Below, in pieces: positions 35,640-44,925 of a DNA stretch of 64,000 nt. The notes beneath the pieces were generated by a model. That model had not been told where the DNA came from. It ran no database searches and was given only the letters and a program-made list of their open reading frames with translations. The stretch is from Bythopirellula goksoeyrii (GTDB taxonomy: Bacteria; Planctomycetota; Planctomycetia; Pirellulales; Lacipirellulaceae): assembly GCF_008065115.1 (NCBI RefSeq), contig NZ_CP042913.1, positions 5,529,257 through 5,593,256 on the forward strand, written 5' to 3'. The number at the start of each line of letters is the position of its first letter. The first letter of the stretch is position 1. The position numbers and the translations under genes were made by a program.

Positions 35640-36638
35640 ATGACAGAGCAAAGCGAAGATTCTGCTGACGAAAAAATACCCCAGCGACCGCTCAAGTGCC
35701 GCTTGCAGGGCAACTTCGCTGCATGGCTGCACCGCTCGGGCGGGAGTCTGGCAATCACCACTTACACCTCTGGCAAGCTGGTTCTGGTTGGCAGCACCGA
35801 CAGCAAGCTTGCTATCAACGCCCATAAATTCGCCCGCCCGATGGGCATGGCCCGCAATGGCAGCCGACTCGCCATTGCGGTCCGCGAGCAGATCCTTACC
35901 TTCCGTCTGCAAGATGATGGCAAGTTCATCCCCGAGCGAACCTACGACACAGGCAAAGTGAATGCCCACGACCTTGCCTTCGGTCGTCGCGGCATTTACT
36001 TCGCCAATACCCGATTCAATTGCTTGGCTCGCGTCTCCGACCGCAAACAGTTTGTCCAGTGTTGGCTACCTCCATTTATTTCCACGATGTTCGCCCAAGA
36101 CCGTTGCCACTTGAACGGCCTTGGAATGCAGGCAGGCTCACCAGCCATGGCCACCGCTTTCTGCGAGACCGATGAAAAAAATGATTGGCGCAAAGAAGAC
36201 CGTTTCACTTCTGGCGTACTCATCGATGTGGCTCGCAACGAGATCGTCGCGCGCAATCTCTGCATGCCCCACTCGCCCCGTCGTTATCGACGAGCATGGT
36301 GGTTGTGCAACTCGGGCCATGGCTCGCTCTCGCGATTCGATCCCAGCAGCAGCGAATGTCAGGAAGTCTGCGCACTGCCAGGGTTCACGCGGGGGTTATG
36401 CTTCACTGGCAAATACGCGCTCGTGGGCCTCTCCAAAATCCGCCCCAAGCACATCCTCGACGCCCCCCCGGTCCGCGCGCGCCACGGGGAGCTAACGGCT
36501 GGCGTTGCACTCGTGAATCTATCCACCGGCAAACAAGAGGGGCTGCTGGAATTCGTTGAGGGGGGCAACGAAGTGTTTGAAGTTGCTTTCTTACGCGACG
36601 TCAAAGAGCCTCGCCTGCAACATGAAAAAGAAACCTAG
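35640..36638 (+). CDS. TIGR03032 family protein
   Basis: 332-residue protein of the TIGR03032 family of unknown function, probably a beta-propeller (repeated short strands such as GSLAITTYTSGKLVLVG, FARPMGMAR and FTRGLCFTGKYALVGLS). The start at 35640 is preferred over an upstream frame since the conserved region begins shortly after it (GNFAAWLHRSGGSLAITTY). No signal peptide, so cytoplasmic. The stop codon TAG at 36636 is part of a family A palindromic repeat. No functional clue from the neighbours. Confidence 0.75.
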   Translation: MTEQSEDSADEKIPQRPLKCRLQGNFAAWLHRSGGSLAITTYTSGKLVLVGSTDSKLAINAHKFARPMGMARNGSRLAIAVREQILTFRLQDDGKFIPERTYDTGKVNAHDLAFGRRGIYFANTRFNCLARVSDRKQFVQCWLPPFISTMFAQDRCHLNGLGMQAGSPAMATAFCETDEKNDWRKEDRFTSGVLIDVARNEIVARNLCMPHSPRRYRRAWWLCNSGHGSLSRFDPSSSECQEVCALPGFTRGLCFTGKYALVGLSKIRPKHILDAPPVRARHGELTAGVALVNLSTGKQEGLLEFVEGGNEVFEVAFLRDVKEPRLQHEKET

Positions 36639-36713
36639 CGAGCCGGCCCGTCCTCGGGCCCGGCTAAGCCTCGGGCTCAAGGAAAGCCGGGCCCGGGGAC
36701 GGGCCGGCTCGCT
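36637..36713. repeat. Family A palindromic repeat, complete copy
   Basis: 29-base arms at 36637-36665 and 36685-36713 that match at 28 of 29 positions (outer end AGCGAGCCGGCCCGTCC). It begins within the stop codon of the TIGR03032 gene and ends 35 bases from the stop of the kinase gene, so it sits between convergent genes and may terminate both. Same ends as the copy inside xdhD. Confidence 0.8.
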
Positions 36714-36747
36714 CATAATTCAATCCGAACTCCGCTTTCCTCGTTCC

Positions 36748-39039
36748 CTAAACTCCTCGCGGGGTCTCGATCGCGATCTTCTCCAGCGCCGCGATATTCG
36801 AATCGATGTATCGCTCGAGAATAAACATCGCCGCGAAGCCGATGATTCCCACACCGCTCACCACCATCAGCGCCCACCGCCGGGAGTCATCACCACCCGA
36901 CGCGGTCACGAGTAAAATTCCCAGCATGGGCACAAGTGCTGACAGCGCCAAATGGATCAAATTAAGTTTCTTGAGCTTCTGCAGATCACGCCATCGTGGC
37001 CCAGCCACAAGGCCGTTGCGCACGATAGCGGGAAAGTAAACTCTCACTGCCAACGCCGTCAGAATAAAATAAGGGAACACCGCCGCCGAGATTCCACAAA
37101 GCGCCAACGACATAAAGAAATGCGAATAGAAGCCGACGACCCCCTCGATCTCTCCGCCCATGTTCATCACGAGCGGAAAGACCAAACCGGAGACACTCCA
37201 CATCCCCAGCGTCAGCAGTGAAACAAACCAGCCGAAGAATAGTACTTGTTTCCCCCCCTCTGCGGACAATTGAGGTTTCGTGCGATCCAGTTGGCGGGCA
37301 ATCTTCCGCACCACCCACACTCCCACCAACACTCCGAGTGGGAAGACGATCCCGTTGATCCAAAGTTGCACTGTCTCGAACCACTCCGACAAATCCGGAG
37401 TAATCCGACTGCGATTGTAGAGCAGGTTGAAACGGCCAGCCAAGGCATTGGGCAACAACCCCGCGATCACGACCGTCGGAATCGGCAGCGCCAGCATTAG
37501 TTTGACGATCGCGCTCCGCGGTTCTTGCAACAACTTCCAGCAACGCGGTTCCAAACAAAGCCGCAACTCCCGAGCGACTTCGTCGGCCGTCTGATAGCGT
37601 TCTTCCTTCCGCGAGGCGAGGCATTTCATCAGTACTTTGCGCAGCGACTCGGGGCAATCGCTCGGCAGCGCCTGACGCATCGCATTGAAATCCGCGTAGT
37701 GCCGCCGATCAATCATCCGCTGAATATGTGCTAGCGACCCACCGTCGGAAGGCCCATCATCAAAGGGACGCGTACCGACCAATAGTTCCCACAGCATCAC
37801 TCCCAGCGAATAGACATCACTCTGCCCGCGCACCAATTGAGGGGAACCACCCAACACTGGGTGACACGCCTGCAATTGCTCCGGCGACATGTAGGCCAAC
37901 GATCCACCAAACGCCTCGGCCGGATCCTCGTCGGCCCGTCCGCCGTTGTAACTCACATTAAAATCCGCCAGCTTCGGCAATCCCTCGGGAGACAACAGTA
38001 CATTGGCAGGCTTGATATCGCGATGCAGTACGCCGCGCGAGTGCGCGTATCCCAACCCTTCGGCCAACTGGGCTCCCAAGCGAGCGACCACCAGCGGCCA
38101 GCTGGTTTCCTCCAGCCAGTGCCGATGCGAAGACCCATCAGGCCGGGCCGTACCACTCGACCCAAGATGTTCGTCCACCACATCCAGTAGCAATTGCCCC
38201 GTGCGTTGTTTCTGGGGTGTGCTACGCACCCGCTTCACCACGTCGAACACCGTGCCGCCGGGGATGACTTCCATGTACAACAGCCGCGCCGGCGGCGAAG
38301 TACTTGCCCGTTGGTCAAACACGCGCACGACGTACTGATGGTCTAGCTGCGCAAGCGTCTGCGGTTCGCTGCCGGTGTGTTTAGAAATCTTTAATGCGAC
38401 CAGTCGCTCCATGGACATCTGCCTGGCAAGAAACACTTGGGCGAATGCCCCGCTTCCCAGTTCAGTGAGAAGTTGAAAATCATCGACGGTTTGTCCCGCC
38501 TCAAAACGAAGCGGAATCTCTTCAAGCTGCGACGGTCCCTCACCTTTTCCTTTCAGGGCATCGCTCCTGACAGTTGAGCCGTAATAGGTACACGTTGGCG
38601 AACCCGAGACCGCCATCCCCCCCACGAGTGCACAGAGTGAAGTTGCCTGCTCGGGAAATCGTTCGCGGATCTCCTCCTCAGTCACCCGATCCCCAGCTTG
38701 CATCCGCACCTGCAATTCTTCGTGGATCAAGTCCACTGGCAGTTCTACCGATGTGCCCAAAACAGGAAACTCGGCAGCATACTCCTCCACCCTCAGGGGC
38801 GATCGACCATATTGCCAGCGATATTCGAGATCGAGCTTCACCAACTCGGGGAGCACCAATTTCACGAACTGCTCATCCTCGCTAGGCAAAAACTCCGCCA
38901 GCCGCGGTTCAGCCGCCCCCTGCGAGAAATGGGCCTCCCATGCCTCCGACAACGCATCAATAGCACGAGCAACCCGATCCCAACGATCCTCATCGCTCTG
39001 GGCGGCTGGCTTCGATAGGCTAGAATGGTGCGTGGTCAT
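36748..39039 (-). CDS. Membrane Ser/Thr protein kinase with DFN motif
   Basis: Hanks-type kinase, 763 residues from the Met at 39039. An N-terminal 180-residue region typical of planctomycete kinases is followed by the kinase domain: glycine loop GSGAFAQV (195-202), Lys217 in VALK, HRD at 339-341 (HRDIKPANV), DFN at 359-361 in place of DFG, and SPEQ. The C-terminal 230 residues hold about six membrane segments, so the kinase domain is cytoplasmic and anchored from its C-terminus. The extended frame upstream of 39039 reads through a GTGAGT repeat and is rejected. It is divergent from a sigma factor gene, the arrangement seen for kinase-controlled ECF sigma factors in this phylum; regulation of that sigma factor is inferred. 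Confidence 0.9.
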   Translation of the reverse strand: MTTHHSSLSKPAAQSDEDRWDRVARAIDALSEAWEAHFSQGAAEPRLAEFLPSEDEQFVKLVLPELVKLDLEYRWQYGRSPLRVEEYAAEFPVLGTSVELPVDLIHEELQVRMQAGDRVTEEEIRERFPEQATSLCALVGGMAVSGSPTCTYYGSTVRSDALKGKGEGPSQLEEIPLRFEAGQTVDDFQLLTELGSGAFAQVFLARQMSMERLVALKISKHTGSEPQTLAQLDHQYVVRVFDQRASTSPPARLLYMEVIPGGTVFDVVKRVRSTPQKQRTGQLLLDVVDEHLGSSGTARPDGSSHRHWLEETSWPLVVARLGAQLAEGLGYAHSRGVLHRDIKPANVLLSPEGLPKLADFNVSYNGGRADEDPAEAFGGSLAYMSPEQLQACHPVLGGSPQLVRGQSDVYSLGVMLWELLVGTRPFDDGPSDGGSLAHIQRMIDRRHYADFNAMRQALPSDCPESLRKVLMKCLASRKEERYQTADEVARELRLCLEPRCWKLLQEPRSAIVKLMLALPIPTVVIAGLLPNALAGRFNLLYNRSRITPDLSEWFETVQLWINGIVFPLGVLVGVWVVRKIARQLDRTKPQLSAEGGKQVLFFGWFVSLLTLGMWSVSGLVFPLVMNMGGEIEGVVGFYSHFFMSLALCGISAAVFPYFILTALAVRVYFPAIVRNGLVAGPRWRDLQKLKKLNLIHLALSALVPMLGILLVTASGGDDSRRWALMVVSGVGIIGFAAMFILERYIDSNIAALEKIAIETPRGV

Positions 39040-39099
39040 AGCGATGGAATAGAAAGCAGTTTCCGCCTCAACATTCTTGAAGTAACAATACTCGCACTG

Positions 39100-39170
39100 G
39101 TGAGTGGGTGAGTAAGTGAGTAGGTACAGATGGAACACCTACTCACCTACTCACTTACTCACTCCCTCAC
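39100..39170. repeat. GTGAGT-type inverted repeat at a sigma-factor start
   Basis: GTGAGTGGGTGAGTAAGTGA (from 39100) and its near complement ending at 39170 match at about 23 of 26 positions over a short loop. It occupies the whole region where a ribosome site for the sigma factor should be: the ATG follows at 39171. A hairpin there could block or shape translation, though similar words also occur as plain intergenic repeats. Confidence 0.7.
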
Positions 39171-39761
39171 ATGAACGATCATGATACCCAAATTTTGGCC
39201 TCTCTGCGAACCGGCGATGAAAATGCGCTCGTAGAGTTCCTAAAAACGAACGAGGCTTCGCTCTTGGCGTTTATTCGCAGTCGCATTGGTTCGCAGCTGC
39301 AGAAAAAAATCGAGCCCGAGGACATCCTCCAAGAAGCCAGCATCGAGGCGATTCGCATCCTGCCGACCACCGACCTCTCGACTTGGGACCCGCTGCATTG
39401 GCTTTTTCAGATCTGCGAGCGGAAAGTTATCGATGCCCACCGCAAGTTCTTTGCCAGCCAAAAACGCGATGCCAGTCGCGAAGCTGCCATCCCCGACGGT
39501 AGCGAGGCGGCCGGCTTGGGCGATCTCTTGGCCGCTAGCATGACCACCCCCAGCGCCGCTTTCTCCCGCGACCAGAAACAAATTGCCATGCTCGCCGCCC
39601 TGGATACCCTCCCCGAAGACCAGCGCGAGGCATTGCGACTGCGCTATCTGGTCGGTCTCTCGTCTAAAGAAATCGCCAAGAAGATTGGCAAAACCGACGG
39701 GGCGACCCGAGTGATGATCTCCCGGGCGTTGAGTCGGTTGCATGAAATGCTGGCAGAATGA
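39171..39761 (+). CDS. ECF-type RNA polymerase sigma factor (first)
   Basis: Sigma-70 family factor of 196 residues with sigma-2 (LLAFIRSRIG, EDILQEASIEAIR, WLFQICERKVIDAHRKF) and sigma-4 regions (LDTLPEDQREALRLRYLVG then SSKEIAKKIGKTDGATRVMI, a helix-turn-helix). It directs RNA polymerase to a specific set of promoters. Its divergent neighbour is a membrane Ser/Thr kinase; in planctomycetes such pairs are frequent and phosphorylation is thought to control the sigma factor. No anti-sigma gene adjoins it. The leader is one large hairpin and has no Shine-Dalgarno site. Confidence 0.88.
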   Translation: MNDHDTQILASLRTGDENALVEFLKTNEASLLAFIRSRIGSQLQKKIEPEDILQEASIEAIRILPTTDLSTWDPLHWLFQICERKVIDAHRKFFASQKRDASREAAIPDGSEAAGLGDLLAASMTTPSAAFSRDQKQIAMLAALDTLPEDQREALRLRYLVGLSSKEIAKKIGKTDGATRVMISRALSRLHEMLAE

Positions 39762-39764
39762 TTC

Positions 39765-39838
39765 GAATGCGGAATTCGGATTGCGGAATGAATAAGAATT
39801 CCCGCCTATTCTGCACTCCGCAATCCGAATTCCGCATT
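39765..39838. repeat. ATTCCGCA-type palindrome between two sigma genes
   Basis: GAATGCGGAATTCGGATTGC (from 39765) and a right arm 39818-39838 that matches its complement over 21 bases. Lies between the stop of sigma factor 1 and the start of sigma factor 2. The same words appear at 16405-16438. Confidence 0.65.
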
Positions 39839-39878
39839 TCTCTGAACCCTTTTCATCGCCAGCCTGCACTATAGGGGC

Positions 39879-40424
39879 ATGTCAGCCGTCATGAGCCAAT
39901 CCCCGATCAGCAAAGACGCCAAATTGGCCCCGACCGAGCTAGCCCAACTGGTCCGCGAGCACCAAGCCGACATTTGGCGTTACCTTCGCTACCTCGGTGC
40001 CACGCCCAGCGACGCCGACGATCTCACGCAAGAAACCTTTTTGGCCGTCGCCCGAGCAAACTTCATCGAACAAAGCCCACCCCAGACGGCAGCGTACCTG
40101 CGAACCGCGGCTCGCAACCAACTACTGATGGCCCGCCGCCGGGAAAAACACCAAATCAACACCGTCGAACTTGCCACCGCAGAACAAGTCTGGAGCACCC
40201 TGGTCCCCGATACCGGAACCGCCGGCTTGTTCGCAGCCTTGGCTGACTGCCTGGAAAAACTCGAAGGCCGCGCCCTTGCGGTGATTGATGGTTTTTACCG
40301 AGACCGGCGCAGCCGCGAGGAACTCGCACACGAGATGCGTATGAAACCCGACGGCGTGAAGACGCTGCTAAGGCGCACGCGAGAAGTCCTACGCAACTGT
40401 ATCGAGAAGCGAACTGAAAGTTGA
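39879..40424 (+). CDS. ECF-type RNA polymerase sigma factor (second)
   Basis: Second sigma-70 family factor, 181 residues. Sigma-2: LVREHQADIWRYLRYLG, DADDLTQETFLAVA, AYLRTAARNQLLMARRREK. Sigma-4: LEGRALAVIDGFYRDRRSRE followed by ELAHEMRMKPDGVKTLLRRT. Two start codons, 39879 and 39891, are possible. Downstream after 87 bases, across a family B hairpin, lies a membrane vWA protein whose cytoplasmic N-terminus looks like a short anti-sigma region; the two are a likely operon and regulatory pair. Confidence 0.87.
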   Translation: MSAVMSQSPISKDAKLAPTELAQLVREHQADIWRYLRYLGATPSDADDLTQETFLAVARANFIEQSPPQTAAYLRTAARNQLLMARRREKHQINTVELATAEQVWSTLVPDTGTAGLFAALADCLEKLEGRALAVIDGFYRDRRSREELAHEMRMKPDGVKTLLRRTREVLRNCIEKRTES

Positions 40425-40430
40425 AGACCA

Positions 40431-40500
40431 GCGATGCGTTGCATCGCGGCTACTATTTTCACTCGACAAAGAAACCCCTAGCCGCGATGCAACGCATCGC
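40431..40500. repeat. Family B palindromic repeat, perfect copy
   Basis: 22-base arms at 40431-40452 and 40479-40500 are exact complements (right arm TAGCCGCGATGCAACGCATCGC) around a 26-base loop. Lies between sigma factor 2 and the vWA gene, within the presumed operon. Confidence 0.8.
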
Positions 40501-40511
40501 AGGGCACCACC

Positions 40512-42731
40512 ATGAACGACAAGAACCAACACGACTGGCACGACACTCTCATCGACCGCGGCCTGGCCGAACTGGTCGGCGGCGAAACGCCCCCCGATCT
40601 GACCGATCGTATCCTCGCCGCGGCTGACTCAAACCAGGCAGAGAAGGTAACTCTTGCAGAAGGAACCGAGACGATGAATACAGCAAACTCAACCACCAAA
40701 GTTTGGATCACCCTCGCCGTCGCTGTATCGCTTGGTGGCGTCGTCGTAGGTTTACTCTTGCCGGAGGTCAAAGAGGCTCGCGAAACGGCACGACGTAGCG
40801 AGATGCAGCAAGTCGAGCAACGAAATCCTATCCAGCATCCGAATACAGAAGTTGGAGATTCACTACATCTACCTCAGGGGAAGTTGGATGTTACTGGGCA
40901 GGCAAATGCTGAACCATCATCGCAGGAAGGAGAAGAATTCGCTTTTAATTTGGGATTCGCTCGGGCCAAACCTCAAACCAAGCAGGAAAGTTCTGGAAGC
41001 GAAAGTGACAAAAGCATCAATCAAGAACTACGCATTAGGCGGTTAGGCAGGTCTTCTCGTTCTAATGAATCCCCCTCCTCTCCGACCATGCCCAGTCCTT
41101 ATTACTTGTCTGACGACGTACAGTACTACGCCTCTGGTAGTGGTAATAAAGTCCCAGCGAGAGAAAGCATTCGAAGCGCCGGCCAACGATTCAGCAGCGA
41201 TGCTGGTTTCAAACCTAGCTTCGGTCGACAATTAAATGAGTGGGGATTGCCTCCCCAGCAAGGCACCGGCCCCGACACCTCGGGCGACCAGTACACCCGC
41301 ATCAACGAAAACCCCTTTATCAAAGCCGTGGGTGGCGACGCGGTCAGCACGTTTTCGATCGACGTTGATACGGCCAGCTATGCCAATGTGCGGCAATTCC
41401 TTGAGCAATCCCGTCGCCTGCCGCCGCCTGATGCCGTGCGGATCGAGGAACTGGTCAACTATTTTGACTACGACTACGCCGGGCCTACCGAAGACAGTCC
41501 TTTTGCTGCCCACATGGAAATCGCCGCCTGTCCCTGGAACGCCGAGCATCGACTGGCGCGGATTGGCATCAAGGGCCGTGAGATCGATCGCCAGGCACGA
41601 CCTCAATCGAACCTTGTATTTCTGATCGATGTCTCCGGGTCGATGAATGATCCGAATAAGCTGCCGCTCTTGATTGAAGGCATGAAACTCCTCACTCGCG
41701 AGTTGGGCGAGAACGACAAGGTCGCCATCGTGGTCTACGCCTCCAGCGAAAGACTAGCGCTGGAGAGCACCCGCGGTGATCAACAGCAGACGATCCTCGC
41801 GGCGCTCGATCAATTGCGATCAGGTGGTTCCACTGCTGGCGGGGCGGGCATCGAACTTGCTTATAAAACCGCCCAGGACAATTTCATCAAAGGGGGCGTC
41901 AACCGCGTGATCCTTTGCACCGATGGCGATTTCAACGTGGGGGTCACTAACACCGCCGACCTTGAGCGGATGGCCGAACAGAAGGCGAAGGAGTCCGGCG
42001 TGTTCCTCACAGTCCTTGGCTTCGGTCGCGGCAATCTCAACGACGCGATGATGGAAGCGATCAGCGGCAAAGGGAACGGCAACTATCACTACGTCGACAA
42101 TCTCACCGAGGCCCGCAAGGTTCTCGTGGAAGAGATGGTCGGCACACTGGTGACGATCGCGAAAGACGTGAAGATTCAAGTTGAGTTTAACCCGGCCCAA
42201 GTCGCCGGATACCGTCTGATTGGTTACGAGAACCGCATGTTGCGCACCGAGGATTTCAACGACGACAAGAAAGACGCTGGTGAAATCGGTGCGGGGCACA
42301 CAGTGACCGCGCTCTACGAAATCATCCCCGCGGGGAAGCGTGTCGATACGCCGGCCGTTGACGAGCTCAAGTACCAACCGCCGCTCGCCGACTTAGCGGA
42401 GACCGCGAAGACGCAAGCGAGTGATTCAGATTCGAGTGGTGAATTGCTGACTTTGAAACTCCGTTACAAACTCCCCGACGCCGATACGAGCACGAAGATC
42501 GAGTTCCCCATCACCGACAAGGGCGAATCCTTCGCCGACGCGAGTGACGACTTTAAGTTCGCCTCCACAGTGGCCAGCTTCGGGATGTTGCTCCGAAGTT
42601 CCCAGTACAGCGGCAACGCCACCTACGACACCGTTCTAGAAACCGCCTCCACCGCCAGCAGTCGCGACCCCCACGGCTACCGCGCTGAGTTCATGGATCT
42701 GGTGCGCATTGCCAAGCAATTACAACGATAG
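40512..42731 (+). CDS. Membrane vWA-domain protein (YfbK-like)
   Basis: 739-residue protein of the YfbK-like von Willebrand A group. Residues 1-60 are cytoplasmic (GLAELVGGETPPDLTDRIL), 63-83 form one membrane helix, then a low-complexity stretch, the family lead-in FSIDVDTASYANVRQFL, a vWA domain with an intact MIDAS (Asp373-x-Ser375-x-Ser377 in DVSGSM, Thr in GGSTAGG, Asp in CTDGDFN) and the C-terminal DUF3520 region. It follows an ECF sigma factor, and its N-terminal region resembles those of planctomycete vWA proteins linked to sigma factors, so it may sense an outer signal and hold the factor. The helix end LLLPEVKEARETARR recalls DUF1559 pilin-like proteins. The stop is part of a family B repeat. 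Confidence 0.85.
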   Translation: MNDKNQHDWHDTLIDRGLAELVGGETPPDLTDRILAAADSNQAEKVTLAEGTETMNTANSTTKVWITLAVAVSLGGVVVGLLLPEVKEARETARRSEMQQVEQRNPIQHPNTEVGDSLHLPQGKLDVTGQANAEPSSQEGEEFAFNLGFARAKPQTKQESSGSESDKSINQELRIRRLGRSSRSNESPSSPTMPSPYYLSDDVQYYASGSGNKVPARESIRSAGQRFSSDAGFKPSFGRQLNEWGLPPQQGTGPDTSGDQYTRINENPFIKAVGGDAVSTFSIDVDTASYANVRQFLEQSRRLPPPDAVRIEELVNYFDYDYAGPTEDSPFAAHMEIAACPWNAEHRLARIGIKGREIDRQARPQSNLVFLIDVSGSMNDPNKLPLLIEGMKLLTRELGENDKVAIVVYASSERLALESTRGDQQQTILAALDQLRSGGSTAGGAGIELAYKTAQDNFIKGGVNRVILCTDGDFNVGVTNTADLERMAEQKAKESGVFLTVLGFGRGNLNDAMMEAISGKGNGNYHYVDNLTEARKVLVEEMVGTLVTIAKDVKIQVEFNPAQVAGYRLIGYENRMLRTEDFNDDKKDAGEIGAGHTVTALYEIIPAGKRVDTPAVDELKYQPPLADLAETAKTQASDSDSSGELLTLKLRYKLPDADTSTKIEFPITDKGESFADASDDFKFASTVASFGMLLRSSQYSGNATYDTVLETASTASSRDPHGYRAEFMDLVRIAKQLQR

Positions 42732-42783
42732 CCGCGACTCTACGAGTCGCCGGACTTCCCTGCGACGCGTTGCGTCGAGGCTA
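42729..42783. repeat. Family B palindromic repeat at the vWA stop
   Basis: TAGCCGCGACTC...GAGTCGC (hairpin 1) followed by GCGACGCGTTGCGTCGAGGCTA; the outer TAGCC/GGCTA ends pair. The first TAG is the stop codon of the vWA gene. Located between convergent vWA and recG genes. Confidence 0.7.
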
Positions 42784-42822
42784 TTTCGGCTCTCGACTCT
42801 TAACGCTCAACTCTCAAGCTCC

Positions 42823-44907
42823 CTACCCCACATCACTAATATCCAGCGCCTCGCCATACCGCTTGAGCATCTGCTCGCGCAATCGTTCATGCTCCGCATG
42901 TTTCAGCCCAGGGTCTTCACTCACCAAGAGCTGCGCTTCGCGACGGGCTTCTTCGAGTATTTCGCGATCCCGCTGCAAGTCGGCCAACCGCAATGGGGGC
43001 AAACCGTGCTGCTGCGTCCCAAACAGGTCGCCGGGGCCGCGCATCGAGAAGTCTAACTCCGCCAGTGCAAAACCATCCGTGGACTTAGAAAAAGCCGTCA
43101 ACCGCTCGCGGCCTTGTTCGCTCAATTCTTCGCTGACCAACACCCCGCAGAATCCCGCATGGTTGCCACGTCCCACGCGGCCTCGGAGTTGATGCAGTTG
43201 CGCTAAGCCAAACCGTTCCGCGCCAGCCACGGTCATCACCGAAGCATTCGGCACATCGACCCCCACCTCAATCACCGACGTGCTCACCAACACCTGGGTC
43301 TCGCCGTCGCGAAACAGGTCCATCGTCTCCTGCTTGTCGGCGGCCGTCATTCTCCCGTGTAACAACGCCATGCGAAATGCTTCGAGTTCGCCATTGGTAA
43401 GCTGCTCAAACGCCTCTGCGACACTGGGGGCCGAGATGGTTTCTGACTCATCCACCAACGGTGCCACGACATACGCCTGCCGCCCTTCTCGTAGTCGATC
43501 GCGCACAAATTGCCACCACCGCGCCTGGTGATCCGGTTCGACGAGATAAGTATTGATCGGTTGCCGCCCGCCGGGGAGTTCCGTCAACGTGGAAATATCC
43601 AGATCGCCAAACAGAGTCATCGTCACGGTGCGCGGAATTGGCGTGGCGGTCATCACCAGGTAGTGCGGTGACATGTCACCTTGCCGAAGGGCGGCCCGCT
43701 GCTTCACACCGAACTTGTGCTGTTCGTCGATCACAACCAGCCCCAGGTCTTTAAATTTTACCGAGTCTTGGATCACAGCGTGCGTGCCAAGTACCACGTT
43801 GATCTCTCCCGAGGCGATCTCGGCGAGTATCTGCTCCCGCTCGCCCTTGGCAGTCCCACCGGCAAGCACCGCGAATCGCACACGGCTTGCCTCCAACATC
43901 CCGGCCAGCGTGTCGGCATGTTGCCGAGCGAGAATTTCCGTCGGGGCCATCAACACCGCCTGTTTACCATGAGCCACCGCCACCAGCATCGCGTACAACG
44001 CCACAAGTGTCTTGCCACTACCCACATCCCCTTGCAGCAAGCGATTCATGGGGCGATCGAGAGCCATGTCGGCACTCACCTCGGCAATCGCGCGGTTCTG
44101 ACTCTCGGTCAGTTCAAACGGCAGAAGCCGCCGAATACGCGCATCAACCTTGGTGGTCGCCGGTAGAGGTGGCGCTGGCAGCGAACGTTGCAAAGCCCGC
44201 CGCGTCGAAACGGCCAGCTGCAACACAAACAGTTCCTGAAAGATAAATCGTCGCCGCGCGCGTTCCAGGGTTTCCTGATCCGCCGGTTGGTGGATCCCAC
44301 GAATTGCCTCGGCAAGTGGTGCAATTCCATAGCGTCGCAGCAACTCCTCCGGAAACACTTCTTCCGGCACCTCGGCAAGTTCTTCCACCGCCGACCACGC
44401 CATTCGACGCATGTAGTACTGCGACAATCCCTCGGTCAGCGCATAGACAGGCAACAACTTCCGACCGGCAAGTGGGTCTTCTTCGTCGGCCAACCAGGTG
44501 ATCTGTGGGTGAGACATCTCCCACATCATCCCCCGCATCTTCGGCTTGGCGGTGAGTAGAAGTTGTTGTCCTTCGTGAAACTTGCCAAACATGAACGGCT
44601 GATTGAACCAAGTTGCCCGCAGCGAGCCACTCTCATCCTGCACCAGGATCGAGACACGACTCTTGCCAAACCCCTTGTTCGCTATGGCGATCTCGGTCAC
44701 GGTCCCGCGCACACTCTGCAACTCGTCTTCTTCAAGCTCTCCGATCGGCCGCTCGTCTGAGAGGTCTTGATAGTCGCGGGGAAAATCAAAGAGCAGATCG
44801 CTTGCCGTGCGAATTCCCATCCGCTCCAACAGCCGAGCCCGCTCCCGCCCAACATGGCGAAGCGATTCGACGGGAGAAAGCAGGGTTTGCTTTATGGCAT
44901 CGTTCAT
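42823..44907 (-). CDS. recG: ATP-dependent DNA helicase RecG
   Basis: Branch-migration helicase that regresses stalled forks and processes Holliday junctions, 694 residues, full length. N-terminal wedge/OB domain (LRHVGRERARLLERMGI, VRGTVTEIAI), then superfamily 2 motifs: Walker A GDVGSGKTLVAL, DEQH box VVIDEQHKFGVKQR, motif III MTATPIPRT, motif VI QLRGRVGRG. C-terminal FGTQQHGLPPLRLADL is typical. The opposite strand shows long open frames that are shadows. Confidence 0.96.
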   Translation of the reverse strand: MNDAIKQTLLSPVESLRHVGRERARLLERMGIRTASDLLFDFPRDYQDLSDERPIGELEEDELQSVRGTVTEIAIANKGFGKSRVSILVQDESGSLRATWFNQPFMFGKFHEGQQLLLTAKPKMRGMMWEMSHPQITWLADEEDPLAGRKLLPVYALTEGLSQYYMRRMAWSAVEELAEVPEEVFPEELLRRYGIAPLAEAIRGIHQPADQETLERARRRFIFQELFVLQLAVSTRRALQRSLPAPPLPATTKVDARIRRLLPFELTESQNRAIAEVSADMALDRPMNRLLQGDVGSGKTLVALYAMLVAVAHGKQAVLMAPTEILARQHADTLAGMLEASRVRFAVLAGGTAKGEREQILAEIASGEINVVLGTHAVIQDSVKFKDLGLVVIDEQHKFGVKQRAALRQGDMSPHYLVMTATPIPRTVTMTLFGDLDISTLTELPGGRQPINTYLVEPDHQARWWQFVRDRLREGRQAYVVAPLVDESETISAPSVAEAFEQLTNGELEAFRMALLHGRMTAADKQETMDLFRDGETQVLVSTSVIEVGVDVPNASVMTVAGAERFGLAQLHQLRGRVGRGNHAGFCGVLVSEELSEQGRERLTAFSKSTDGFALAELDFSMRGPGDLFGTQQHGLPPLRLADLQRDREILEEARREAQLLVSEDPGLKHAEHERLREQMLKRYGEALDISDVG

Positions 44908-44925
44908 GCCCCTATTGTAAAAGAA

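Noticed and set aside
39040-39138. N-terminal extension of the Ser/Thr kinase
   Set aside because: The extra 33 residues read through the GTGAGT inverted repeat and carry no family sequence.
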